From Bidens hawaiensis (lineage: Eukaryota; Streptophyta; Magnoliopsida; Asterales; Asteraceae), in contig JAIQDT010009060.1 of the NCBI GenBank assembly GCA_021521415.1, forward strand, positions 1-64,000: DNA of 64,000 nucleotides, given 5' to 3'. Made by a program: the position numbers and the translations under genes. This document shows, one piece after another, positions 46,634 to 57,659 of the stretch. The notes beneath the pieces were generated by a model, which did no database searches, was not told where the DNA came from, and saw only the letters and a program-made list of their open reading frames with translations. How positions within the stretch are numbered: position 1 is the first letter of the stretch; each line of letters starts with the position of its first letter.

Positions 46634-47458
46634 ATATATATATATTTGAAAGAATTTTGGTTATGAACCAATTTCGGAAATAAGATTTCTCATACAATAG
46701 TAGTTCTAATCACTCAGCCTAAATACAGAAGGAGCGTTACCTTTATTAGTATATTTATTAATTTACCACCCATCGTAGGAAATAAGAACGTTAAATTGTA
46801 ACGACGGATGTTATTCAAGAACTATATTTCTCTGAGTTACATCATGAAAAAGATTTTGATAAGCCTTAGAGACTTCTCGACTTCGTCATAATGACAACAT
46901 AAAAATTAACATGTTAACTCATTCAATTTTGTGAATATTTTACTTCATTTGAGCATAATTTTGCATGACATACTTCCCATATAACGTTATCACCATTGAC
47001 GGAAAAGTTAATGTTGGCACAAATATTTTAAATCTGATAAAAGTTAGAAGCATTGATAGGCCTGGGGGTGGCATGTCCAAAGTGTTCGCAATCTTATTTT
47101 AAATTTAATAGTCGAGTGAAAAATAGTCAATTTGCCAAATCTTGAACCTTTTGATTATTTCTAAAAATGCCCTCGAAAATAATTTTGAAAGCCAAACCAT
47201 GTTTAAAATTCTAACTTTCATCCGTTTGTCATTTTCAAGTCAACACTTTAACATGTAACAAATTTGACGATTGTGTATTTACATTCTCAAGCTTTTAAAA
47301 ATACAAAGATTTCTCATTTTTGACCCGTAACACATTTTGACCAAAATAGAGTTAACTTGTATCAAGCAATATATTTACCAACTTTTGACCCATAAAAATC
47401 AAATTTAAGTTACACAAAAACCCCGAAACAACCCTTGATAAAAAAACCTAAGATATTA
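46634..47458. other. AT-rich intergenic DNA, no gene seen
   Basis: No open frame or repeat that I can name on either strand. Confidence 0.5.
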
Positions 47459-47885
47459 TGTAAGGTCCCGTTACCGGTAGCCCTACTTTCGTGTTGGATT
47501 TACTCATAAACGCAGTTCTAATATCAGAGTCAATTAAAACATTCGCGGAATATAAAAGCTTTCATAAAACATTTCATAACAAAACACATCTTGTCTTAAA
47601 ACAACATCTTGTCTTTCAAAATAAACAAAACGTTAAACTTAAACGTCTTGAGTCTTCCGATGCCAGCCTCTTATTCAGTGCCACGTGTCTCCTCAAGCGA
47701 GCTGCCTCATCCTACTCACCTGCGTGCATACTAAAAGTCAGCTACGCTGAGTAAGTTCTAGTTAATCATACATTATACAATACACACAAACTTATATTCT
47801 TTCATTCATACTTTCATACTTTCATACTTTCTTTTGTATTAACTTGCTTTCATATCTTACGTTATAAAGAGCATTACGCCCTACA

Positions 47886-48105
47886 TTCCTCGAGTATTAT
47901 TAGGGCTCGGTACCCTCCTTCCTCGAGTATTATTAGGGCTCGGTACCCTCTTTCCTCGAGTATTATTAGGGCTCGGTATCCTCTTTCCTCGAATATTAGT
48001 AGGGTTCGGTTCCCTAGTTCTCGAATATTAGTAGGGTTCGATTCCCTCTTCATTACCATACAACCATACATCATACCTCGAGTATTATTAGGGCCCGGTA
48101 CCCTC
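47886..48105. repeat. minisatellite, 33-bp unit (CCTCGAGTATTATTAGGGCTC)
   Basis: Five adjacent units of 32-33 bp (47886-48050), then a 40-bp gap with doubled CATACAACCATACA words and one more unit at 48077. Units differ at a few sites (CTCGAG/CTCGAA, GGTACC/GGTTCC). Inside the solo LTR. Confidence 0.9.
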
Positions 48106-48526
48106 TTCGTAACCATACAACCATACAACCATCATTTCCTTCTTTTATTAACTTTATCACATTCATACACATAAGCATACATATCATACTTACCTTGTAC
48201 ATAGCGTTACAACCTGACAGTACGTGCAATATCCGAAGATCGTTCACGTACCCTCAGGCAATCATTCATACATTTCACATTATTCACATAAGGCATACAC
48301 TTATCTCTTAGGATAAGCGTATTAACAAACATATTGAGTATGCACACAGCCCCGAAAACATAACACATAAATGGGGCTAGAAACTCACCTGAATCCTGTT
48401 ACGCTCTCCGTTAATCGTTATTTCCTTCTTGAGCTGTGCACGGCTAACTGTATAATATTTACATGTATCAATTAACTACTACTACTCATGTTGTATTTCT
48501 ATCTTTATATAACCTAAGACGAACGG

Positions 48527-48606
48527 GGGTCCGGGGGCAGCGCCCCTGGCAGCGGGGTCTAGGGGCGGCAGCCTCTAGCAGGGTCCAAGGGGCAGAGCCC
48601 CTGGCT
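48527..48606. repeat. GC-rich GGGTCC-GGGGCAG-CCCCTGGC repeats
   Basis: Three short units built on GGGTC(C/T)(G/A)(G/A)GGGGC(A/G)G..CCCCTGGC, each a small hairpin (GGGGCAGAGCCCC). A sharp GC island inside an AT-rich LTR. Confidence 0.8.
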
Positions 48607-48707
48607 GGGGTCGAGCTGCCAGGTCAGCTTGGAAAAATTTTATTTCCATTAACTGTCTTAACACATTTTTCACTAGGTTTTTAATTTATTTTCTCATTTG
48701 CTAACTC

Positions 48708-49160
48708 CAGCGAACTTATCATTAAGCGAACTTAACAATAAGCGAACTTAACATTAAGCGAACTTAAGCATAGGCGAAATTAGTGTTCGGCGAAGTTAAC
48801 CCTAGGCGAACATATGCCAGGCGAAGTTATCAGTTAGGCGAACTTGTCACCAGGCGAAGTTATCAGTTAGGCGAACTTGTCACCAGGCGAAGTTATCAGT
48901 TAGGCGAACTTGTCACCAGGCGAAGTTATCAGTTAGGCGAACTTGGCCTTAGGCGAAGTTACCAGTTAGGCGAACTTGTCACCAGGCGAAGTTATCAGTT
49001 AGGCGAACTTGGCCTTAGGCGAAGTTATCAGTTAGGCGAACTTGTCACCAGGCGAAGTTATCAGTTAGGCGAACTTGGCTTTAGGCGAAGTTACCAGTTA
49101 GGCGAACTTGCTTGCAAGCGAACTTGCTTGCAGGCGAAGTTCGCTTGTAGGCGAATTTGT
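48708..49160. repeat. minisatellite built on GGCGAASTT, 33-bp higher order
   Basis: About nine 33-bp units (48813-49110), each made of two half-units, GGCGAAGTTATCAGTTA and GGCGAACTTGTCACCA. A simpler 17-bp array of ATTAAGCGAACTTAAC precedes it (48715-48770). Because 33 is a multiple of three, it reads as RRSYQLGELVT repeats on the plus strand; this is a by-product, as the LTR is transcribed from the other strand. Confidence 0.9.
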
Positions 49161-49686
49161 GCTGCAGCAGCCGCTGTTCATCCTTAATCCCCAAAATCAT
49201 CATCGTTTTACCGAGAAATCCATGGGTATGGCGTTAACAAGTCCCGCGATCATTCCCATGGCCTTGTTTGGGTAAAACTTAGCCCGGAATGACGTAAAGT
49301 TTGGACCTTTATGGTAAAATCGTTCAATACTAATGTTAAGGGTTCATTAATCGAGCCGTTTCCATTTTCGGGTTCATTACACTCGTATTTATCATCAAGT
49401 TTACAACTTTATGTTTCGTTTATACCCGATCTACTCTCGTTCTAAGTTTCAAGACTAAACGTTTATAAAAACGAAATCTTTAGGATCAAAACATACCTTT
49501 TATACGTTCGGTGCGGTCGCGGTGTGCTTGGTTATCTCGTATATTGAAGATCTAATAATGGTCGGCTTGATTTTTGGACTCGAATCCGCTCTCTCTCTCT
49601 CAGACGAATGAGGTTTAGTGTATGTGTGTGTTTTTGAGTGTGTAGAGATTTATGAAAGATGGAAATGATAGTTAGGGTTTTAGGAT

Positions 49687-49718
49687 GGTTTAAAGGGATA
49701 TTTATATCCCTTAAAGCC
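49687..49718 (-). promoter_or_regulatory. TATA box of the solo LTR inside a 32-bp palindrome
   Basis: GATATAAATATCC on the minus strand. The flanks GGTTTAAAGGGATAT and ATATCCCTTAAAGCC are near-perfect inverted repeats around it. Confidence 0.65.
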
Positions 49719-49868
49719 CATGGACCTAAGGCCCATTACCCTTAATCCATATTAATTAATCTAAGTCCATGATCCGTTCTTTACTCGGTATTACTTACTT
49801 AATAACGCGAAATCACTAAACGTAACTTTCTTTATTTATCATTATAATATTCAGGATGTTACATATTA

Positions 49869-50362
49869 AATATGATAAACTTTGTTATATCTGAAAATGA
49901 TTGGTGTATGTTATCCTTACATTTTAACATATATATAGTTTAATAAATTAACCGAAAAATAAATGGATATATTTAAAGCATATATTTATAATCCAATGAT
50001 TACAAAAATTACTTTGTAAATTAAAAACATATTCGAGTTTTTTTTTCTTTTCAATCTTCTACTATATACATAATACAATATATTATTGATAACATGTGAA
50101 ATTATATTATTTTCAATCTTTGACAAACATGGTTTGTTGTTGATTATTGGATTTCACCAATTATTTTGGAATATATAGTATAATAATATGTTGATATTTA
50201 TTTTTATAAAAATGTATAGAAATAATATAAATATATTGTTAAGAGAAACGAATAATTATTGATCTATTACATATTATGGTCATTTAAGATTTTTGTTTTG
50301 AAGAGAAAAGAATTGTGAGAATTAACTAAAAGATGACAAGTGTCCACAATTATTTTACTTTA
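49869..50362. other. AT-rich intergenic DNA, no gene seen
   Basis: Continues the sequence left of the solo LTR. No feature that I can support. Confidence 0.5.
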
Positions 50363-51773
50363 TCATACTATACTATTAAAACAAATTAGTTTGTCTTCAC
50401 ATGCCCCTTTCCTATAGGAAGATTACCATTTCTTCCAAAATTATCTTGCAGTTCTCTATTTTTCTTTCCATTTAAATAAATCAAAAATAAATTATATTCC
50501 TAATAATTAAAATAATTAATGTATTCATTTAAGTCAATAATAATATCGGTTTCAAAGTTTCAATTCTTTCAACTTCATTACACCCTTTCCTTCATACTCA
50601 ACCTTACCTAATCAACAAAATCCTCCATACAATCGGCTATTATTTTATGTCAATCGGACAGTGATTTGATTAGATCCGACATATTCAATTGACACCGTCG
50701 TTCATCTAAATAAGGGCAATCGACAATAAACGGAATACTCAATTACATCCCGGAAACGATTTCCGTCAATCAATGAGTTGATCCATGTCGATTGTTAATC
50801 AGATCTTCACTTCGATGGTTGTTTTACCGTCAATCGATGTTTTTTTTTGTTAGTATTTTATATTGTTAGGATAGTATGTTTAATTATCCTAGGTTAGTAT
50901 TTTATATTGTTAGGATAGCATGTTTAATTCTTAATCTTAATTGTTATTGTTAATTGATATTTTTAATTGATAACTCCTATGTTTCCTATGGTTAATAATT
51001 AATGTATAATTCATTCCAGATTTCAATTACATTATATGTTAACTGTTAAATGTTAAATTTTTAACTTTTAATGTGACATTGATTCCAATTTTCAATTATG
51101 GTATTTGTTAAATTTTTAATGTGTAATTGATTCCAAATTACAATTATAGTATTTTGATTTTTATTGATTCATATCATTAATAATACCTAACAACTTTTCA
51201 AAATCGGAATTTGAATTCGTAGAACATTAATTATAATATAATTGAATTTATATCAATTTGAATTTGTAGTCAACTTAATGTCTAATTTTGTAAACATTAA
51301 TTATAATATAATTGAATTTATATAATTTATGACGTATAAGTTATTATGATTTTGTTAAAAATAAATTTCTAATCACATTCTGCAAATTTACTATATTTAT
51401 TAATCGGTTATTATACAGATCCCTAATATATTCTTTAATTTTACTATATTTATTAGTATCAAAAAAAGTTTATATCAATATCAATTACATTTTTTTGAAA
51501 TCCCTGATTGTATAACCCTAAATTAACTGTTTTTAGACCTTTCCTTTTTTTTAACAATTCAAACTTTCTAACAAATACTGTTTATCTATATATACTATAA
51601 CCAGAATAAAGAGATTCACACACTTCTCACTTACTTACTCTTCTATTCATATTTGTATCATTATCAACGTTTTTCATTTTCTTTCATACGGATAAATATT
51701 TTTTTTCTCATCTAAAAGTTAATTAATGAATCTTGAATCTTTGCTTGAATTTTTTTATTTGTTACACAGCAAC

Positions 51774-51914
51774 ATGGAAGCATCAAACATTACCATGTTC
51801 AACGGTTTGGATGTTTTGAACAACGATTGTGTACTGAAGGTTCGTATACTCAGACTATGGCGTTTGAAGGACAACAATAAACCAGGAGAGGACTGGTCCA
51901 TAGAAATGATTTTA
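51774..51914 (+). pseudogene. RPA1-like OB-fold fragment of a Helitron
   Basis: Plant Helitrons often carry genes related to the large subunit of replication protein A, which binds single-stranded DNA. The frame reads LNNDCVLKVRILRLWRL and GEDWSIEMIL, matching the first OB fold of such proteins (KVR(I/V)xRLW....SIEMIL). An acceptor-like TTACACAG ends five bases before the ATG. The reading dissolves into a (TC)n(TA)n microsatellite after SIEMIL, so only about 47 residues remain. Confidence 0.65.
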
Positions 51915-51918
51915 TATC

Positions 51919-51925
51919 TTTCTCC

Positions 51926-51963
<38 letters not shown>

Positions 51964-51982
51964 CTCTTTCTCTCTCTCTCTT
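51919..51982. repeat. (TC)n(TA)n(TC)n microsatellite
   Basis: Runs of TC, TA and TC units directly after the RPA1-like fragment. Confidence 0.95.
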
Positions 51983-54200
51983 GCGGTTTAGCCATTTTTG
52001 CCGACTTTCTTTTCCATATTTTCCGGTAATGTATTTATTCTACGCTAATGTTCGATTCTTATGTATTATTCGCTATTGTCATTGTCATTTCATTTTCTTT
52101 GCACTTTTGTTGTTTGTATTGTTTTAAATTCTAATATGATTTTCCTATAATCTATTTAGGTTCTACATCAAACTCCAAGATTCAAATTACATGTTGAAGT
52201 TTCTATAACTACTCTATCATTCATACAATGAATGGTTTATTTAGGTTGTGATTAAAATATCTCTAATTGCATCTATCCACCAATTGTAATTCTAACTAGA
52301 CCAAAATATATGTATTTATTTTTAATTTAGCCGGAATAGTATATTATGTAACATTAATTTAATTTTAATCATTTCAGTTTATAGCGACCCAACTTATAAA
52401 ATAGCTAATTGCCTGGAAGGAGTATTTGATGGAAAACTGGTTTTCTTTTTGTACAACAATGGATATTAAGTTACGATTATTTATGTATTTATGTAGGTTA
52501 CACAGTTCATGTAAATTAAATCATTTTTATATGATCAATTTTTATTTTGGCTGTTAACACGTGTGAATCTTATCTTGAAACTTCTATCAATTGTTATAAA
52601 TTTTTGGGAGTATTTCTAAATAATCGATTTGATTATAAATTTTGTAATTATATCTAAATTATTTAGTCAAGATTTCTCAAGTTGTATAGGTAATAGATTT
52701 GTGAGTTAATATGTGGAGTTGGTGACTGGGTTACTATCGCGTTATTATTCATATTTTGTTTTTAGGTATTATAGATTTTTATTATATTGTAGTTATTTTT
52801 TTGAATGATCAACAAGTTATATTGCAGCTTTTAAACTTTCAGTCAATTATTCAAAGTATTACCGTAATTATATAGTTATTCATTGGCATATAGATGTATA
52901 ATTAATATAATTATGGTAACATTTAATATTTGATTTGACTTACAATAATGATTTCCTTTATTATATCACTATAAATATTTGAATACTTATCTTTTAATAC
53001 GTTCATAAATGTCTTATATAATATTATTGTTACAGGATTTTAATACTTTCAAAAAAATTAAAATTAATCAAATCATTAAGTGATTTTAAGATTTCTCAAA
53101 TTTTGACATATATATTTTTTTTGTTTCTAATTTTATTTTTTACTTTGTGGTTGATTTTTTCTTTATGGTAACGATGTCACCAAGTGGATTCTTAAACATT
53201 CAATTGACTTTCTTTATATTATTCTTGTGATTGTATTTAAATGTGATAGGCTAAAACAAAAAGAGTTTAAGGATCATAACAATGCTTGCATTCTTATTTG
53301 AATATTTTCAAAGAAAGTTTAGTGAGTAGTTGAGTAAATGAAATATTATAATTATTAGCAATGACTTACTACACATTCCATTTTTGGATACATTTAAAAA
53401 ACATAACATTTATATAAAATTATTTAGTTCATATAAGTAAAAAATTCACAATATATTTCAATATATTAGCATATATTTATAATTGACATTTTTTATATAA
53501 TTTTCTCCCGTGTAGTACACGGGTCACTAAACCATAACCTACCAAAGCATATATTTTTGAACGTTTTTCTTAATGTTACAAAGTTTTTGGGCAAGTAACA
53601 TATGAATTAAATAGATTTTACATGTTATTCTTAATGTATTTTTTTGGTTCATGGTTTAAGTTATAAAGATGATTGAACTTGTAATTTTATTCTTATAAAT
53701 ACCTTATAATTCATATATAATTATAATTTTTTAGAAATACAACTTTTTACAATTCATTATAGTGTATAACATAATATATATTTTCCACCTGTGTGGTAAA
53801 CGGTTCTTTGATTTACTAACCCGTGTTGAACATTTCTCTTTTTGTTTTAAGATAATTTTTTTACAACAAAATCTTAGTCTTTGTAAAATTATATTTTAAA
53901 TCCGTGACAATATTTTTTTTCGAAATATCATTTTTATGCACACAAAATGTAATATAATAATATCGGTATGAATTTTTATTTCTATAATAAATCACACCAA
54001 ATTTTGGTTTGACACTTTCAATTAATAGTGGATAAATATATCAAAAACTTATTAAAAAAAATCATAAATAAAGTTTATTATATGAAATAACTGAATTTAC
54101 GTATTGTATATCATAATTGTCACGACTCAAGGTGGATATTTAAAACATCATTTATTGTTTTCAATATTTTTTATGAACAATCTATTATTTTTAACACATA

Positions 54201-54488
54201 ATCATTTTCTTACGTAATGACTTAGAATCAAGTTCGGAAATGTTAGATAAAGAAATAAAGAATTACTTGAAGATAATGTTGGATTCTCAAAATATTTTGG
54301 TTCAAGGATATCGTATGGTAAGCGATTGTTTTAAAAACGATCCCGGTGTGGATTTAAAGTTGTGCATTATTGGAACAAGGCAAAAAGATGCACGGACTTA
54401 CAACCTGCCAAAAATTTCTAAAGTTGCAGCGTTAATCGTTGGTGATATTGGTGACACAATAGATTAGCGCGATATAATTGTGTTGGTA
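54201..54488 (+). pseudogene. Helitron Rep-helicase N-terminal fragment
   Basis: The Helitron transposase cuts and rolls out one DNA strand. This frame holds LDKEIKNYLKIMLDSQNILV, FKNDPGVDLKLCIIGTRQKD and TYNLPKISKVAALIVGDIGD, which match the Helitron_like_N domain (usual form RTYNLPT..EVAALIVGD). A TAG at 54465 sits in the ID(N/T)RDIIV segment; the match resumes for RDIIV and then ends. The HUH nuclease and helicase parts are absent. Confidence 0.9.
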
Positions 54489-54594
54489 CACGGTTTTGCG
54501 TCTCGAGTCTTTGTATTTATCGTTAATGTAATGGTCGTTTTATTAAATTTGTAATAAATTATTAAAGTATTAAGTTTAGTTCGTTAAATGTAAT

Positions 54595-54762
54595 GTCTAG
54601 TTCGCTAATGATGTTTAGCGAACTAAGACTTAAGTTATTATCCCTCCTGATTCGTTAAGGATGTTTAACGAATCAGGGGGTGATTCGTTAAGAGTAATTC
54701 GTTTTTAATGTATGTAACGAAGTGGACTCTAGTTCGTTAGGGGATGTTAACGAACTAGGTCC
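54595..54762. repeat. three related hairpins with a shared loop
   Basis: Hairpin 1 (54595-54629) pairs GTCTAGTTCGCTAA with TTAGCGAACTAAGAC. Hairpin 2 (54642-54681) pairs CCTGATTCGTTAA with TTAACGAATCAGG. Hairpin 3 (54724-54762) pairs GGACTCTAGTTCGTTA with TAACGAACTAGGTCC. All have GATGT in the loop and a TTCG(C/T)TAA core. Partial single arms stand before and between them (54577, 54682, 54697). Confidence 0.9.
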
Positions 54763-54888
54763 ATCTTCTATTTATATGTGAACACTCTTCACAGTTTATT
54801 TAAGTTTTTGAGATTAACGTATCAAACCTCTGCCTAATCTCTCTAAAGATTCCTTCTAATATTATACATACATACATACACCTAATAT

Positions 54889-54889
<1 letters not shown>

Positions 54890-54919
<30 letters not shown>
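54890..54919. repeat. (TA)n microsatellite
   Basis: About 14 TA units. Confidence 0.95.
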
Positions 54920-55605
54920 ACATTCAATTAAACGTAACTATGAGCTAGATCTGTACTTAGGCTAATAGTATTAACAGATATGTGATTAGGATTAATTAAG
55001 ATTAACCTGAGATCAAACAAATTGTAACGACTCAAAGCAGATCTCTAGCAAGAGTTGGAATATATATGAGAGACCCATTTTCTTCTTATGGTCAAAAATA
55101 TGTTGCTTTATCAATAGTGAAGAGTAGATATTGTATTAAAATGCATATTTTGGAAAAGTAAGGTAAAATTACAAACAAGACAACAAATATGGTTTATAAG
55201 GAAATATTTAGCAGTTTATGAATTTGTAATTTTTAAAGTTTTAAATTATGTTTATAAACAATGTTTTATAAATATTATTTTTTAGTAAGTTTTTGTTTTA
55301 AGTACTTTGTTTACCTTGGAATATGAATTGCAATTATATCAAATAATTCTCCCAATAAACATATGAAACAAACTTTTATCATCTTAAATATGTCTTTAGT
55401 TGATGATTTCTATATTCCACCCGTGTCGTACACGGGTCAATAACCTAGTTAGAATATAAAGATAAAGATTTTGAGATAAATTATAAATATTTTCAATATA
55501 TAAATGGATGTTAGTTGTTGACGAGTCTGTCTTCATGGTTTGGGCCTTTGATACGTGTGACTGGATCTAGCCTTTTTCAAGCTTATAATAAACATGTGAT
55601 AGGAA

Positions 55606-56718
55606 TAAGGGTGTGAAAATTAATCGTTGTTAACCATAAAACGAACTATAACCGGCATAACCGAACCGATTTTAACCGATAACCGCTATAACCGGTGGGT
55701 CGGTTTAATGATTTTTGACAACTGTCAAATACGGGTCAGTTTTGGTTATTGATAATATCAAACCCGCCCGCGATAACTGAACCGCCCCGTTTATTATACT
55801 TAGAATCGACAAAGAGGTTTGGATATTGGAATTAGTGCCATAGCAGGAGACATTATTTTGACTTTTTAGCTTCAGTTTCTCTTCCTAACTTATCTCAACA
55901 AACTACATCAATTGAAACGTTAATAATGGTGGCTACCATATCGATATTCACAATCAATCTATACTATTTAATAAATAAAGCTTTCTAAATGTCACATGTC
56001 ATTACTATGTTGATCTTTACAAAATTTTCTATTCTCTCTCTCTCATATTAAGTACATTTCTCTTTTTAATATTTCATTTTCAGTTTTTAATAATCCTCTC
56101 CTAATTTAAAAGAATTAATACCATCATAAATATGTTAATTTGTTTAATATAAAATATATTGCATTAGTTAATAATATTAGATTTTTATAAGTAACCAATA
56201 CGAAACAGGTGGGTTTCTTTAACCGATTAAAGTATCAAACATTGTTAATGTCAAAACAGTTTAAGATTAAAATGAGTTTTGGTCCACGAGTTGGTTTAAA
56301 AAAGTAGCCATTTACAACTAAGTTTTGATAAAGAAAATTACAAAGAAATAATTTATGATTTATGAATTTTCTAACAACTTTTTATTTTCAAATTGCATAA
56401 TGTGTAACTTTTTACCGTATAATATTATCTTTATATATATGTGATACATTGTTTATTTCACATTATGTTATTATTTAATAAATTACTTATTTTAACCCGT
56501 GTGCTACACGTGTAACTAACCTAGTATATCAATATTAATTATATTTGTTTTAGTCACGGTTAACCGACCCATAACCGACTCGTCATAACCATCAAAACCG
56601 ATTAACCGAACCCGTCATAACGGATCGTTTATGGTTATGATTTTCTATTAACCGACATGTTGGTTATGGTTATGGGTTTTACCAAAACCCGCCCCAAACC
56701 GCCCCATGCATACCCCTA
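55606..56718. mobile_element. hAT-type MITE, split by a Helitron
   Basis: Ends TAAGGGTGTGAAAA and CATGCATACCCCTA are imperfect inverted repeats. Flanks GATAGGAA (55598-55605) and GATAGAAA (56719-56726) match at seven of eight bases. Both arms are full of AACCGA, ATAACCG and ACCCGCC words. Without the nested Helitron it is about 546 bp. Confidence 0.8.
55958..56524 (+). mobile_element. small Helitron, 567 bp, nested in the hAT MITE
   Basis: Starts TCTATACTATTTAATAAATA after A and ends with hairpin ACCCGTGT-GCT-ACACGTGT, AACTAAC and CTAG (56521-56524) before T. Insertion between A and T without duplication is the Helitron rule. Noncoding. Confidence 0.9.
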
Positions 56719-56726
56719 GATAGAAA

Positions 56727-57594
56727 TGAGTAAGTTAAAAGGACAGGATTGCCCTCCGATGCTTGACGTTAGTACAGTTGTTTTTAACGGTGAATTTCTT
56801 TTAATCATTGTTTTTTAGAACTTGAATCCAAAACCATTAATCGCATACCCATGTGTTTAAAAGTTTTGCATTTACTAATAAATCATGTGATGTAAAATTT
56901 ATATGGAAAAATGTATAAATGAAAGAGACATTAGTACAGTTATACAAGTACATATAAATGAAATTTATCTAGCAACACGTAACTAACTGCTCCACTTGGT
57001 ATGTGGATTGGTAATCTAACTTCTAACTACAATAATAAAAGAAAATAATGATGATGATGATGTAACAACTCACATTTATTTTTGTCTAATTTCACTTCTC
57101 ATTAATCCTATATACACGGGTTATTGGGCAAACCATTTTGACAAATGAGTTATAATTTCCTTTTTAAGTATCTATTTTTTTAATTCATTCATCCTTTCTA
57201 TTCATGTGTCATGGGTCAAAATAATTTTGACAAATGAGTTATAATTTTCATTTTTAATTATCTAATTTCTCATCTTATTTATCCTATATATCCATGGGTC
57301 ACAGGTCAACAATTTTTATAAATGGGTTATAATTTCCCTTCTAATGCTCTAATATCCATCTCATTGATCATATCTATCCATGGGTAATGGGTCAATCCAA
57401 AAGAATTGGCAAATGTTGTATACAAAGAGAGTTTTTCAAATTTGTAAATTTAAGATTCTAGACTTCTTATTGTTTGTACTATATATTTATTTTATTTCCT
57501 TTATACTTAAATTTTGTTAATTCTTTTAAATAACGGACTTTATTTGTTTTTATTATTTGACAAATCTCGTGTAATACACATGTTCAAAAGCTAG
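56727..57594 (+). mobile_element. Helitron 3' part with tandem repeats
   Basis: Ends with a decayed hairpin CTCGTGT-AAT-ACACATG, TTCAAAAG and CTAG (57591-57594), then T. The left end is not identified, so the start given is only the border of the hAT MITE. Contains the tandem repeat at 57088-57420. Confidence 0.5.
57088..57420. repeat. four diverged tandem units of about 85-90 bp
   Basis: Each unit begins TCTA(A/T)T, has an ATCCTAT.TATCCATGGGT-like centre, and ends ACAAATGAGTTATAATTT(C/T)C. They lie head to tail up to the Helitron end. Confidence 0.8.
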
Positions 57595-57659
57595 TAACTA
57601 ATACATGGCATTCATTATTTTGAGTCATGGATTTCTTCAAGGTATGAATTGAAGTAGTT

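Larger units (their letters stand above)
47459..49863 (-). mobile_element. solo LTR, minus strand, 2405 bp, TSD TATTA
   Basis: On the minus strand it runs TGTAACATCC (49863) to GGACCTTACA (47459). TATTA stands on both sides (47454-47458, 49864-49868). No primer site, polypurine tract or coding part is attached, so it is a solo LTR left by recombination between two LTRs. TATA lies about 160 bp in; the rest is R-U5 with two 33-bp minisatellites, and a donor-like CAG|GTGAGTTT at 48388 with acceptors at 47731 or 47720. Confidence 0.9.
50363..53535 (+). mobile_element. probable Helitron, about 3.2 kb
   Basis: The left end TCATACTATACTATTAAAAC follows A and resembles the left end of the Helitron at 55958. 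The right end is the hairpin CCCGTGT-AGT-ACACGGG (53507-53523) followed by TCACTAAACC, where the expected CTAG has decayed. It carries an RPA1-like fragment. No Rep-helicase is seen within these limits, so it is non-autonomous or forms one larger relic with 53536-55448. Confidence 0.55.
53536..55448 (+). mobile_element. Helitron relic with Rep fragment and 3' terminus
   Basis: Ends with hairpin ACCCGTGT-CGT-ACACGGGT (55419-55437), CAATAAC and CTAG (55445-55448), then T. Contains a Rep N-terminal fragment and the hairpin triplet at 54595-54762. The left limit is undefined; a decayed hairpin end (CCACCTGTGTGGTAAACGG) at about 53786 may mark another terminus. Confidence 0.6.

Noticed and set aside
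48813..49110. CRISPR-like regular repeats
   Set aside because: Units are directly tandem with no unique spacers, and the genome is a plant's.
48783..49187. Open frame of 134 codons with RRSYQLGELVT repeats on the plus strand
   Set aside because: It is the in-frame reading of a 33-bp minisatellite inside an LTR transcribed from the minus strand; no other coding sign.
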